Counted from the stretch's first letter, positions 17,582-26,824 are shown. The stretch is DNA of 64,000 bases from Oscillospiraceae bacterium (GCA_004557855.1 SFFJ01000001.1:76709-140708); one strand, 5' to 3'. A program made the numbers and translations. Notes: generated by a model from the letters alone, not told the origin.

Positions 17582-19114
17582 TTATGCCGTCCGCCGGCGC
17601 TTAAAGCGCTCCGCGATGGCGACGATCACATAGCCCAGCTCCTTCACCCGCAGCAGCAGGCAGGCAATAAAGTAAACGATCATCGCCACCAGTATGGCCG
17701 CCAGCAGCCCCACCAGCAGCGAGGGGGTCTTTGGGGCGAACCAGTGGTAGAAGGGCAGCGTTGCGGCTGCCATCACCCCGGCGGCGATTATCATTTTCAG
17801 GTAGGTCCCGGCAAGATAGCGGTAGCCCATATGCCCCATCTTGCGCTGCAGGTTGATGATCAGCATCACCGTGGTGATCAGGGCGGAAAGCGCCGTTGCC
17901 AGCGCCAGCCCCTTGTGCTCCATTTTGCGCATCAGCGCCAGGTTGAGCACCACATTGATGGCGATGGCAAGCGCGGAATTGACGGTCGGCGTTTTGGCAT
18001 CCTGCAGGGCATAGTAGACGTTGATCGTCACTTCCTTTATGCTGTAAAACAGCAGGCCCAGCGCATAGAAGAACACCACTTCCCCGGTGCGCTGCACGTC
18101 ATGGGCGGTAAACTGCCCCCGGTAGAATAAAAGCTCCACGAATTCCTTTGCGAACATCATCATCCCGGCGGAAATGGGGATGACAAACAGCCCGATGACC
18201 CCGCAGCTGGAACGGTAGGTCTTTTTAAGCTGCCGGGTATCGCTGGCGGCGGAAAGCCGGGAAAGCTGCGGGAACAGCGCCGTTGTGATGGAAACCACAA
18301 ACACCGAGGTCACAAAGCCGGTGATGCGGTTGCCGTAATTCATCACCGAAACCACGCCCTCCGAAAGCAGCGAGGCGATGCTTTTATCGATGATGAGATT
18401 GATGGAATTGATGGTTTTCCCGAGGAAGATGGGCAGCACCATCACCAGAAAGCGCCGGACGTTGCGGTTGCGGAAGGCCGCATCCGGGTGGTAGGTGAAC
18501 TGCTGCCGCAGCGCCACCAGCAGCACCAGCAGGAACTCCCCGGCGTAGCCGATGACCACGCCCCAGCCCAGCATGGCGTAGTTTTCCCCGGAGGTAAGAA
18601 TGGTGGCGATCACGGCGATATTCAGCGGGACGCTGACCATCCCCACGGTAAAAAAGCAGCCCTTCATCTGCAGGTAGCCCTGCAGGATATACCCCACCCC
18701 TAAAAAGATCAGCGAGGTGATCATCACCGAGGAAAGGTTGACGGCAAGGTCCAGCTGGCTGCCCTCAAAGCCGAGGGCGAACAGCCGCACGATGGGATAC
18801 CGCAGCGCCATAAAGACGGCGATAAATCCCACCGAGAGCAAAAACGACATGGTGATGACCTGATTGTGGAACGGCTTTTCCTCACCGGGGTGGTTCTGCT
18901 GCAGGTCGGTGTAGACGCTGATATAGCTGGTAAGCATTGCGGTGCCCAGCCCCGAAAACAGAATGGTCGGCAGGGTGAAGGCCACCACATAGGCATCGCT
19001 TATGCTGCCGGCGCCGTAGGAAAACGCCAAGGAAAGCTCTCGGCAAAAGCCGAGAACCTTGGCTAAAATGGTGGTAAGCACCATGATAATGGCGTGAACA
19101 GCGGTTTTGTTCAT
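17582..19114 (-). CDS. murJ: Lipid II flippase MurJ
   Basis: A 510-residue MOP-superfamily protein with 14 membrane segments. The N-terminus contains the MurJ-specific stretch AKVLGFCRELSLAFSYG with the conserved arginine, and SISDAYVVAFTLP follows, both diagnostic. It translocates lipid II for peptidoglycan synthesis. It is closest to true MurJ rather than to the SpoVB-like paralogue at 1727-3265. Confidence 0.92.
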   Translation of the reverse strand: MNKTAVHAIIMVLTTILAKVLGFCRELSLAFSYGAGSISDAYVVAFTLPTILFSGLGTAMLTSYISVYTDLQQNHPGEEKPFHNQVITMSFLLSVGFIAVFMALRYPIVRLFALGFEGSQLDLAVNLSSVMITSLIFLGVGYILQGYLQMKGCFFTVGMVSVPLNIAVIATILTSGENYAMLGWGVVIGYAGEFLLVLLVALRQQFTYHPDAAFRNRNVRRFLVMVLPIFLGKTINSINLIIDKSIASLLSEGVVSVMNYGNRITGFVTSVFVVSITTALFPQLSRLSAASDTRQLKKTYRSSCGVIGLFVIPISAGMMMFAKEFVELLFYRGQFTAHDVQRTGEVVFFYALGLLFYSIKEVTINVYYALQDAKTPTVNSALAIAINVVLNLALMRKMEHKGLALATALSALITTVMLIINLQRKMGHMGYRYLAGTYLKMIIAAGVMAAATLPFYHWFAPKTPSLLVGLLAAILVAMIVYFIACLLLRVKELGYVIVAIAERFKRRRTA

Positions 19115-19152
19115 GTTCGTATGGCTCCGATCCGCAAAGTGATGGGCAGGGC

Positions 19153-19761
19153 TTAATTGAGCTTGCCGAAGTTACCGAATGGGAACAGCGTAAATACCGC
19201 CCGTCCCTGAATGGCATCGGCGCTGACATAGGGGTAGGACCAGTAGCGGCTGTCCAGCGAATTGGCCCGGTTATCCCCCATAAAGAGATAGCAGCCCTCC
19301 GGCACGTCATATTCACCGGGGATGGCATACTGGTACACCACATAGTCCTCCGGCTGCACCTCTCCGTTTATGGTCACGGCGCCGCTTTCATCGATCTCCA
19401 CATGGTCGCCCGGCAGCCCGATGAGCCGCTTGATGAGGGTAGTTCCCTCCAGCTCCGGGGTCTGGGCGGTAAAGACAACGATATCACCCCGCTGCAGCTT
19501 TTCCAGGTGGTGCACCCGCAGGGCGATCAGCGCGCTGTGCTCCGCTATGGTGGGCTCCATGCTGCCGGTGGGGACAATGGGGACAAACAGCACGAATTTC
19601 ACGATGAGAAACAGCGCCAGGATCTCCAGCCCGAAGGGCAGGATCCATTCCTTGTAAAAGCGCTTGAAGGTCATCGGTTCTTTTTTCTTTTTGGGGGTCT
19701 GCTCCTCCGCCGGGGTGTTGCTTTCCTCCGGCAGACCGGCAGTTTCTATCATATCGCTCAT
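19153..19761 (-). CDS. lepB: Signal peptidase I
   Basis: A 202-residue type I signal peptidase. It has a charged cytoplasmic N-terminus with a KKKK cluster, a single membrane anchor at about residues 38-60, the catalytic serine in PTGSMEPT (about residue 67), the catalytic lysine in LIKRLIGLPGD (about 109) and the GDNR...DSR box near residue 168. The size and single anchor are typical of Gram-positive SipS-type enzymes. It removes signal peptides from exported proteins. Confidence 0.95.
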   Translation of the reverse strand: MSDMIETAGLPEESNTPAEEQTPKKKKEPMTFKRFYKEWILPFGLEILALFLIVKFVLFVPIVPTGSMEPTIAEHSALIALRVHHLEKLQRGDIVVFTAQTPELEGTTLIKRLIGLPGDHVEIDESGAVTINGEVQPEDYVVYQYAIPGEYDVPEGCYLFMGDNRANSLDSRYWSYPYVSADAIQGRAVFTLFPFGNFGKLN

Positions 19762-19784
19762 GGGGTTTCCTCACAGTTTTTCCG

Positions 19785-20957
19785 TTATTTCAAAATGTCC
19801 TTCAGGAAGCTCTCGCCCGCTATCTCCGCCTGCACCCCAAGGTACTCGGCTACGGTGGCGGCAAGGTCGGCATAGGTGGGACGGGTGCCCAGGTTCACGC
19901 CGGCTTTTATCTTTTCGCCCCAGGCCAGCATCGGCACGTGCTCGCGGGAATGGTCGGTGCTGGGGGTGGAGGGGTCGCAGCCGTGGTCGGCGGTGATGAA
20001 CAGCAGGTCATCGGGGCGCAGCATCGGCAGCAGGCGGCGCAGCTGCCCGTCAAATTCGGTCAGTGCATTGGCGTAGCCGTCCACATCGTTGCGGTGGCCG
20101 TACAGCATATCAAAATCCACCAGATTGACAAAGCACAGCCCCTCGAAGTCCTTGGCGGCATAGTCGAAGGTGTGGTCCATGCCGTCGGCGTTGCTCTTGT
20201 TGCGCACCATTTCGGTCACGCCCTGCCCGGCAAAAATATCATAGATCTTCCCCACGCCGATGGACGAAAGCCCCGCCGCCTCGATATAATCCAGCAGCGT
20301 CTTTTTGGGCGGCTTCAGCGAAAAATCGTGGCGGTTGCTGGTGCGGGTGTAGTGGGGGTACTCGCCTACGTAGGGTCGGGCTATCACCCGCCCGACGCCC
20401 AGCTCCGGGCCCTGCAGCATTTCACGGGCGGTTTCGCAAATGTGATACAGCTCCTCCACCGGCACATCGGCCTCATTGGCGGCGATCTGGAACACACTAT
20501 CGGCGGAGGTATAGCAGATCAGCCCGCCGCATTCCTTCTGCTCACGGCCGTAGTCCATCAGCACCTCGGTGCCGGAATAGGGCTTATTGCACAACACCTT
20601 GCGGCCGGTTCTCTCCTCAAAGGCCTTGATAAAGTGCGCCGGGAAGCCCTCCGGGAAGGTGGGCAGCGGCTGCGGCGAAATGACGCCTGCCAGCTCCCAA
20701 TGGCCTATGGTGGTATCCTTTCCCCGGCTGGTCTCTGCCATGCGGCAGTAGGCAGCGGTGGGGGCGGCCACAGGGGTGCCGCAGCCTACCTCATCAATAT
20801 TGAAAATGCCCATTTGGGTCAACGTCGGGATATCCAGCTTGGAGGAAGTGGTGCAGGCCCGCAGGGTGTTGCTGCCCGCATCGCCAAATTCGGCGCTGTC
20901 CGGCATTTCACCGCAGCCGCAGCTATCCAGCACAATGAGAAAAACGCGTTTTTTCAT
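19785..20957 (-). CDS. deoB: Phosphopentomutase
   Basis: Interconverts (deoxy)ribose 1-phosphate and 5-phosphate in nucleoside breakdown. The 390-residue length and the alkaline-phosphatase-fold motifs are those of DeoB: metal-binding VLDSCGCGEMPD at the start, the catalytic threonine in GKDTTIGHWE (about residues 80-89), and ITADHGCDPSTPSTDHSRE near residue 325. It is the first gene of the minus-strand run that includes lepB and murJ; its neighbours are not nucleoside genes. Confidence 0.97.
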   Translation of the reverse strand: MKKRVFLIVLDSCGCGEMPDSAEFGDAGSNTLRACTTSSKLDIPTLTQMGIFNIDEVGCGTPVAAPTAAYCRMAETSRGKDTTIGHWELAGVISPQPLPTFPEGFPAHFIKAFEERTGRKVLCNKPYSGTEVLMDYGREQKECGGLICYTSADSVFQIAANEADVPVEELYHICETAREMLQGPELGVGRVIARPYVGEYPHYTRTSNRHDFSLKPPKKTLLDYIEAAGLSSIGVGKIYDIFAGQGVTEMVRNKSNADGMDHTFDYAAKDFEGLCFVNLVDFDMLYGHRNDVDGYANALTEFDGQLRRLLPMLRPDDLLFITADHGCDPSTPSTDHSREHVPMLAWGEKIKAGVNLGTRPTYADLAATVAEYLGVQAEIAGESFLKDILK

Positions 20958-21016
20958 AGTCTATGCTCCTTGCTCCCCGCGCGCGGCGGGGTTATTTTTT
21001 CGGGAACTTTCCCAAT

Positions 21017-21045
21017 GATATATTGTAACACATTTTTGCCGTAAA
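21017..21045 (-). promoter_or_regulatory. Probable promoter of the deoB transcription unit
   Basis: TTTACG (21045-21040), 17-nt spacer, TATATC (21022-21017). A GC hairpin follows in the leader. Confidence 0.45.
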
Positions 21046-21130
21046 GGGAAGTAAACATTCCTTTAACTTTCCAATCCTGCCATTTTCGCCGCAAAAGCCC
21101 ATTCCGGGCCACTGCGCCATCCGGGGACAC

Positions 21131-21211
21131 GGCCCGCAGGGCAAACCGCCTGCGGCGGTTTCGGCGGCCTCCGGCCGCCGGCTCCGGCTGCGCCGGAGCG
21201 CCCTGCGGGCC
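21131..21211. repeat. Cloverleaf intergenic repeat, copy C
   Basis: 81 bp, fully paired outside triloops. Outer stem 21131-21142 with 21200-21211. Arms: 21143-21150/21154-21161 (TGC), 21162-21169/21173-21180 (TCC), 21181-21188/21192-21199 (TGC). It lies in the 721-bp divergent gap between deoB and glpK. Confidence 0.9.
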
Positions 21212-21309
21212 GCCCTCTCCCCGCCGGCTTTCCCCTTCCCCGCCCTGCCGCGCGCCTCCCCCATCCCCTGCGGCAGCCGCCCCCGCCGGCCCCTGCAAGC
21301 CGCAAGCCC

Positions 21310-21392
21310 GGGCCGCAGGCCGCCCCGGCTCCGCCGGGGCCGGCGGGCGGAGCCCGCCGAAACCGTCCTTCGGACGGTTTGGCCTGCGGCCC
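21310..21392. repeat. Cloverleaf intergenic repeat, copy D
   Basis: 83 bp, fully paired outside triloops. Outer stem 21310-21321 with 21381-21392. Arms: 21322-21329/21333-21340 (TCC), 21341-21348/21352-21359 (GGA, inverted orientation relative to the other arms), 21360-21368/21372-21380 (TTC). It is 98 bp from copy C. Confidence 0.9.
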
Positions 21393-21571
21393 GCCCTCTC
21401 CCCCATCGCCCTCCCCTTTCCCGCCCTGCCGTGCGCCTCCCCCGCCTTTTTCCGCCCTCCCGAAAAGCCCCCTCTTTTTACGAAACATTTACAAGTGTGG
21501 CAGCCGCTGGATGCGTTTTACATAGGAACTGGTTATTACAGGATAAAGTTATGTCAAAACCGTAGAAAATC

Positions 21572-21594
21572 GCCCCGTGCAGGGGGCTTTTTTT
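21572..21594 (+). terminator. Orphan rho-independent terminator upstream of glpK
   Basis: GCCCC/GGGGC stem, 6-nt loop, then seven T. No plus-strand gene precedes it in the gap 20958-21571, so it ends an unknown short transcript or insulates glpK. Confidence 0.65.
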
Positions 21595-21616
21595 CGGTGA
21601 TTTTGTGCGGTTCTCT

Positions 21617-21645
21617 TTGACAGATTGGACAAAAAATACTACAAT
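21617..21645 (+). promoter_or_regulatory. Promoter of glpK
   Basis: Perfect TTGACA, 17-nt spacer, TACAAT. The start is about 27 nt before the glpK ATG, whose site is AGGAGG. Confidence 0.8.
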
Positions 21646-21678
21646 AAAGGGTAGAAAATTTCTTTAGGAGGCCCCGCC

Positions 21679-23166
21679 ATGAAGCAGTATGTTATCGCAC
21701 TCGATCAGGGTACCACCAGCTCCCGAGCCATTTTGTTCGACCGGGATCAGAATATCATTGCCATGGGACAAAAAGAGTTCCCCCAGCACTACCCCAAGGC
21801 CGGCTATGTGGAGCACGATCCGATGGAGATCTATTCCTCCCAGTACGGTGTAATGGTGGAGGTGCTGGCCAAGAGCAACATCTCCCCCGAGGAGATCGCC
21901 GCCATCGGCATCACCAACCAGCGGGAAACCACCATCGTGTGGGATAAGGAAACCGGCCGTCCCATCTACAATGCCATCGTCTGGCAATGCCGCCGCACCG
22001 CCTCCCTTTGCGAGGAATTGAAGCGGCAGGGACTGGAGGACTATATCCGCGAGCGCACGGGGCTGCTCATCGATGCCTACTTCTCCGCCACCAAGATCAA
22101 GTGGATCCTGGATAACGTGCCGGACGCCCGAAAAATGGCCAAGGAGGGCCGGCTGCTGTTCGGCACGGTGGATACCTGGCTCATCTGGAAGCTGACCGGG
22201 GGACGGATCCACGTCACCGACTGCACCAATGCCAGCCGCACCATGCTGTTCGATATCCGGCATATGTGCTGGGATAAAAAAATCTGCGATGCACTGGATA
22301 TCCCCATGAACATGCTGCCCGAGGTCAAGCCCTCCAGCTGCGTTTACGGCACCATGAACTATGCCGGTGTGGAAATCCCCATCGCAGGGTGTGCGGGTGA
22401 CCAGCAGGCAGCGCTGTTCGGGCAGACCTGCTTTGCGCCGGGCGAAGCAAAAAATACATACGGCACCGGCTGCTTTTTGCTGATGAACACCGGCAGCGAT
22501 ATTTTCCAGAGCAAGAACGGGCTGGTAACCACCATGGCAGCCTCCACAAACGGCTCCGCCCGGTATGCCCTGGAGGGCAGTGTTTTCATCGGCGGGGCGG
22601 TCATCCAGTGGGTGCGGGATGAACTGCATCTCATCCACGAGGCCGCCGACAGCGAATACTTTGCCACCCGGCTGGAGGATAACGGCGGGGTGTATGTGGT
22701 CCCGGCATTTACCGGGCTGGGCGCCCCCTACTGGGACATGTATGCAAGGGGCGCCATCATGGGGCTGACCCGGGGCTGCAACCGCAAGCACATCATCCGG
22801 GCGGCGCTGGAGTCGATTGCCTACCAGAGCCGGGACGTGTTGGAGGCCATGGAACGGGATACCGGCATCCGGCTGCAGGAGCTGCGGGTAGATGGCGGTG
22901 CTTCCGCCAATAACTTCCTGATGCAGTTCCAAAGCGACATCATAGACGCCACCATTCGCCGGCCGATGATCCGGGAAACAACGGCGCTGGGCGCTGCCTA
23001 TCTGGCGGGACTGTCCACCGGCGTATGGTCCGATTTGGACGAGATACGGGAGCAATGGACGCTGGATAAGCTGTACACCCCCAAAATGGCCGCCGAGGTG
23101 CGGGAACGCAACCTGCGGGGCTGGGATAAGGCCATCGGCCGGGTACAGCACTGGGAGGACCGGTAA
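21679..23166 (+). CDS. glpK: Glycerol kinase
   Basis: Phosphorylates glycerol to sn-glycerol 3-phosphate using ATP. The 495-residue FGGY kinase starts with the phosphate-binding DQGTTSSRAI (residues 8-17). It has the substrate-binding ITNQRETT near residue 81 and the C-terminal DGGASANNFLMQFQSD (about residue 402). No glpF or glpD is adjacent, so it appears as a single-gene unit behind its own strong promoter. Family and function are unambiguous. Confidence 0.97.
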   Translation: MKQYVIALDQGTTSSRAILFDRDQNIIAMGQKEFPQHYPKAGYVEHDPMEIYSSQYGVMVEVLAKSNISPEEIAAIGITNQRETTIVWDKETGRPIYNAIVWQCRRTASLCEELKRQGLEDYIRERTGLLIDAYFSATKIKWILDNVPDARKMAKEGRLLFGTVDTWLIWKLTGGRIHVTDCTNASRTMLFDIRHMCWDKKICDALDIPMNMLPEVKPSSCVYGTMNYAGVEIPIAGCAGDQQAALFGQTCFAPGEAKNTYGTGCFLLMNTGSDIFQSKNGLVTTMAASTNGSARYALEGSVFIGGAVIQWVRDELHLIHEAADSEYFATRLEDNGGVYVVPAFTGLGAPYWDMYARGAIMGLTRGCNRKHIIRAALESIAYQSRDVLEAMERDTGIRLQELRVDGGASANNFLMQFQSDIIDATIRRPMIRETTALGAAYLAGLSTGVWSDLDEIREQWTLDKLYTPKMAAEVRERNLRGWDKAIGRVQHWEDR

Positions 23167-23200
23167 GCCCCCTGAAAAACAGAATTTGTGGGGAGAGACG

Positions 23201-23286
23201 GGGCCCGCAGGGCCGGCGGCGCAGCCGCCGCAGGCGGGGCGGAGCCCCGCCGGGCCCGTCCGGAGGACGGGCCGCCCTGCGGGCCC
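23201..23286. repeat. Cloverleaf intergenic repeat, copy E
   Basis: Outer stem 23201-23213 with 23274-23286 (13 bp). Arms: 23214-23220/23224-23230 (GCA), 23233-23240/23244-23251 (GGA), 23253-23261/23265-23273 (GGA). Three junction bases are unpaired. The loop sequences show this copy is inserted in the opposite orientation to A-C. It lies between glpK and the glycosidase. Confidence 0.85.
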
Positions 23287-23332
23287 CTATCCAGCCCCCT
23301 GCACAAGCCCAACCGAGAAAGGCGGAACTGCC

Positions 23333-25099
23333 ATGACCGATGCCATGCTGACCCCTTGGGGCGAAGCCCTTGACCGGGAGCACCCCCTGCCGGAATACCC
23401 CCGGCCGCAGCTTGCGAGAAACAGCTACCTGAACCTGAACGGCGTGTGGCAGTATGCCATCACCAAAGCCCCCGAAATGCCCGCCGCCATGCAGGGGGAG
23501 ATCGTGGTTCCCTTTTCACCGGAGACCCCGCTTTCCGGGGTGGGGCATATTTTGCAGCCTGATGAATATTTGTGGTACCGCCGCACCGTCACCCTGCCGG
23601 AGGGCTTTTTCCGGGGCGGCCGGCTGCTCCTTCATTTCGGGGCGGTGGACCAGTGCTGCACCGTGTGGATCAACGGCAGAGAGGCCGCCGCCCACACCGG
23701 GGGCTACCTGCCCTTCACCGTTGATGTGACCGGCCACATGACCGGAACCGGATTTTTACTGGAGCTGCGGGTGACCGACCCCACCGATACCGGCTGTCTT
23801 TCCCGCGGAAAGCAGCGGCTAAAAAACGGCGGCATATGGTACACGCCGCAGTCCGGCATCTGGCAGACGGTTTGGATGGAGTGCGTCCCGGAAAACTACC
23901 TGCGCACGCTGCGCATCACCCCGCGGCCGGAAGACGGAACCGTTCATTTTGCGCTGGCGGCGGATGCCCCCGAAAATGCCGGGATCACCGTGCGGAAAGA
24001 GGGAATAACGGTGGCTGCGGGACAGACCGATGCAGCCGGTGAGCTGACCCTGACCCTCCCGCCGGAGGCGCTGCGGCTGTGGAGCCCGGAGGACCCGTTC
24101 CTTTACGATGTTTCCATCGTCCTGCCGGGCGGCGACCGGGTGGAAAGCTACTTCGGGATGCGTTCCTTCGGCATCGGGCGGGATGAAAAGGGACTGCCTC
24201 GCCTACTGCTGAACGGCCGTCCCTATTTCCACAACGGCCTTTTGGATCAGGGCTACTGGAGCGACGGCTATTACACCGCTCCCGCCGATGAAGCGATGAT
24301 CCATGACATCGCCGAAATGAAACGGCTGGGCTTTAATATGCTGCGAAAGCACATCAAGGTGGAGCCGCTGCGCTGGTACTACCATTGCGACCGGCTGGGG
24401 ATGCTGGTCTGGCAGGATATAGTGAACGGCGGCGATGCCTATTCCCCGCTGTCCATCTATGTTTTTTCCAATCTCGGGCTGCGGGTCAAGGACGATCACT
24501 ACCGCTATTTTTCCCGCTGCGATGCAAAGGGCCGGGCGCACTACATGGAGGAGCTGGGACAGCTGGTGGAGCTTTTGTATAATACCGTCAGCCTGGCGAT
24601 GTGGGTGCCCTTTAACGAGGGCTGGGGGCAGTTTGACGCCCTGAAGGCGGTTCAGGCGATCCGCCGACGGGATGCGACCCGGACCATCGACCATGCCAGC
24701 GGCTGGTATGACCAGGGCGGCGGCGATATTAAAAGCATCCACTGGTATTTCCGGCCGTACCGTCACCGGCAGCCCCCGGGGGAGCAGCGGCCCGTTTGCC
24801 TGACCGAATACGGCGGCTACAACTGCGCCGTTCCCGGGCACTGCCGGGGGGAAAAGCATGAATTCGGGTATAAAAAAACAGCCGACCCGGCGGCCTTTAA
24901 CCGGGCGTTCCGAAGGCTGATGGAGGAGCAGATCATCCCCGCAAAGGCCGGGGGACTGGCGGCCGCCGTTTACACCCAGTTAAGTGACGTGGAGGGCGAG
25001 CTGAACGGCCTGCTGACCTACGACCGCAAGGTCTGCAAGGCAGATGAGGCGCTTTTCCGGTCGGTGAACCGCCGACTGGGGGAGGAAAACGAATTGTAG
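23333..25099 (+). CDS. Glycoside hydrolase family 2 protein (beta-galactosidase/glucuronidase-like)
   Basis: A 588-residue cytoplasmic glycosidase with the GH2 order: N-terminal sugar-binding jelly roll (about 25-190), immunoglobulin-like domain, then a TIM barrel from about residue 285. The likely acid/base is the glutamate in FNEGWGQFD (about residue 426) and the nucleophile lies in LTEYGGY (about 489). No signal peptide is visible. The start at 23333 follows GAAAGGCGG. Substrate specificity within GH2 (galactoside, mannoside, glucuronide or other) cannot be assigned; no sugar transporter is adjacent. Confidence 0.85.
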   Translation: MTDAMLTPWGEALDREHPLPEYPRPQLARNSYLNLNGVWQYAITKAPEMPAAMQGEIVVPFSPETPLSGVGHILQPDEYLWYRRTVTLPEGFFRGGRLLLHFGAVDQCCTVWINGREAAAHTGGYLPFTVDVTGHMTGTGFLLELRVTDPTDTGCLSRGKQRLKNGGIWYTPQSGIWQTVWMECVPENYLRTLRITPRPEDGTVHFALAADAPENAGITVRKEGITVAAGQTDAAGELTLTLPPEALRLWSPEDPFLYDVSIVLPGGDRVESYFGMRSFGIGRDEKGLPRLLLNGRPYFHNGLLDQGYWSDGYYTAPADEAMIHDIAEMKRLGFNMLRKHIKVEPLRWYYHCDRLGMLVWQDIVNGGDAYSPLSIYVFSNLGLRVKDDHYRYFSRCDAKGRAHYMEELGQLVELLYNTVSLAMWVPFNEGWGQFDALKAVQAIRRRDATRTIDHASGWYDQGGGDIKSIHWYFRPYRHRQPPGEQRPVCLTEYGGYNCAVPGHCRGEKHEFGYKKTADPAAFNRAFRRLMEEQIIPAKAGGLAAAVYTQLSDVEGELNGLLTYDRKVCKADEALFRSVNRRLGEENEL

Positions 25100-25122
25100 A
25101 ATATGCCGCTGTACCACAAGGA

Positions 25123-25155
25123 GCCTGCTGCAAAATACAGCAGGCCCCGCTTTTC
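25123..25155 (+). terminator. Probable terminator of the GH2 gene
   Basis: GCCTGCTG/CAGCAGGC with a 7-nt loop, then a weak T-run. It lies between convergent genes. Confidence 0.6.
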
Positions 25156-25219
25156 AATGGGAAACAGTAATTGACTTTTGATTTTGTGGCATTCTGCGCC
25201 CATCCCGATGGCACAAGGT

Positions 25220-26485
25220 TTACAGCAGGGTGGCTTCGCGCTTGAAGGAGGCGATAACCTTGCCGTGGCGGATGACGTAGGGGCGGGAGGCGCGGATGCG
25301 GATGGCATCGTGGACGTTGGGGGCTTCGATGATGTTGAGGTCGGCGTCATTGCCCACGGTGATGCCGTATTTCGCATCGGGATCGAAGACGCGGGCGGAA
25401 CGGCTGGTGATCATCTCCCACATGATGCGGGCGGTTTCCGGGGTATTGTACTGGGCGCAGTAGCAGCCCACCAGGCCGTAATCCAGGGGATCGCCGGTGC
25501 CGTAGAGATGGAAGCCGTCGCAGATGGTATCCTGTGCGGTGACGACGTTGATGCCCATATCCACCATTTCACGGATGCGGGTCACGCCGCGGGTGCGGGG
25601 CTCCTGATCGATGCCCATGATGGCGAGGGTCTGGGTATTGGCGCAAACGTTGACATCCGCCTTTTTGAGCATCTTCATCACCTTGATGGCGTGTGCCTGG
25701 TTCTGATAGGCGATGGAGGTGCAGTGGCCGCCGGTGACACGTCCCTGCCAGCCGCGCTGCATGGTGAGCCATGCGGTGTATTCCAGGGAACGGTCGAACA
25801 TATCCTTGGACTGGTCGATGTGCATATCCATGAGGGCGCCGTATTTTTCGGCCATCTTAAAGCAGATATCCACATGCTCACGGGAATGCTCATCCAGCAT
25901 TTCGGCCGCAGGCATACCGCCCACTACATCGCAGCCCATATCCATGGCACGCTCCATCAGCTTTTCGGCGCCGGGGTCGCAGATGAGGCCCTCCTGCGGG
26001 AAGGCGACCAGCTGCAAGTCACAGATGTCCTTGGTGGCTTCCTTGGCGATGAGCAGGCCCTTTACGGCGTTGAGCTCGGGGTCCAGCGTGCTGATATCGA
26101 TATTGGAGCGCAGCTTGGTGGTACCGTACATGACACATTCCCGGATGGCACGGGTGGCACGGGCGGCAACATCCTCCGGGGTGTATTTGCGGATGCGCTC
26201 GTGCATGACGAAGATGGAGTCCTCGAGGGTTTCCTCGGTGGAGGAGATCCAGTTCTTCTTGCCGAAGCTCTGGCGGCCCTGCTCGTAAGAGGTGTAGGCC
26301 TTATCAAAGTGCATATGGGTATTGACAAAGGTGGGGCAGGCCATCTTTCCCGTTGCATCGATGGTTTCAACGCCGGCGGGGCCTTCGATATGCTCGGCGA
26401 TCTCCTGATATTTGCCGTCATCGCCGATGAGGATATCAACGATTTTTCCGGTTCCGTCCAGATTGGCATTCTTGATGAGTAACAT
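25220..26485 (-). CDS. CodA/AtzC-like amidohydrolase
   Basis: A 421-residue metal-dependent amidohydrolase of the cytosine deaminase-like branch. It has the metal motif HMHFDKA (about residues 57-63), the VAFPQEG segment (about 160), a histidine in MDMHIDQSKD (about 213), GGHCTSIA (about 247), and a catalytic aspartate in TAQDTICDGFHLYGTGDP. At the position where E. coli CodA has the proton-shuttling glutamate of its HVDE motif, this protein reads HIDQ, so cytosine deamination is not assured; a related ring hydrolysis is possible. It has a strong promoter and codon use like highly expressed genes, and is single-gene. Confidence 0.8.
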   Translation of the reverse strand: MLLIKNANLDGTGKIVDILIGDDGKYQEIAEHIEGPAGVETIDATGKMACPTFVNTHMHFDKAYTSYEQGRQSFGKKNWISSTEETLEDSIFVMHERIRKYTPEDVAARATRAIRECVMYGTTKLRSNIDISTLDPELNAVKGLLIAKEATKDICDLQLVAFPQEGLICDPGAEKLMERAMDMGCDVVGGMPAAEMLDEHSREHVDICFKMAEKYGALMDMHIDQSKDMFDRSLEYTAWLTMQRGWQGRVTGGHCTSIAYQNQAHAIKVMKMLKKADVNVCANTQTLAIMGIDQEPRTRGVTRIREMVDMGINVVTAQDTICDGFHLYGTGDPLDYGLVGCYCAQYNTPETARIMWEMITSRSARVFDPDAKYGITVGNDADLNIIEAPNVHDAIRIRASRPYVIRHGKVIASFKREATLL

Positions 26486-26520
26486 GTGACTACCTCCGTT
26501 TTTAATAAGTCGGTACTTGA

Positions 26521-26549
26521 AATATAGAGGAAATCCGGCGGTTTGTCAA
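26521..26549 (-). promoter_or_regulatory. Promoter of the CodA-like amidohydrolase
   Basis: Perfect TTGACA, 17-nt spacer, TATATT, placed about 35 nt upstream of the ATG, which has a GGAGG site. Confidence 0.8.
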
Positions 26550-26751
26550 CGCCGGTATCGGCTTTTTCGATTATAAAACGGGAGAGATTTTGGCTAAAAT
26601 AGATAGAGGAATGGGGATATGTTGCGCAACATTCCGCCATGCTTCGCCGCTTTCGGTGCTCCGGGGGGAAGTTCTGCCCAAAAATGCGCCCGAAAAGTGT
26701 GAAATGTGATTTCCCTGTAAAATTTGCGGGGTTCCCGCCGGGAAAGAGGGT

Positions 26752-26780
26752 TTGACGGCAGGGGACGGCTCCGCTATAAT
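26752..26780 (+). promoter_or_regulatory. Promoter of the GDPD gene
   Basis: TTGACG, 17-nt spacer, perfect TATAAT; AAGGAGG lies before the ATG at 26825. The 338-bp gap 26486-26824 holds only this and the divergent promoter. Confidence 0.8.
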
Positions 26781-26824
26781 GGGGGTGACGCATCACTTCG
26801 AAAGGACAAAAGGAGGCCGGAAAC

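Noticed and set aside
21131..21392. CRISPR array in the repeated GC-rich segments
   Set aside because: There are only two copies here, with no regular repeat-spacer spacing and no cas genes; the repeats are internally palindromic cloverleaves.
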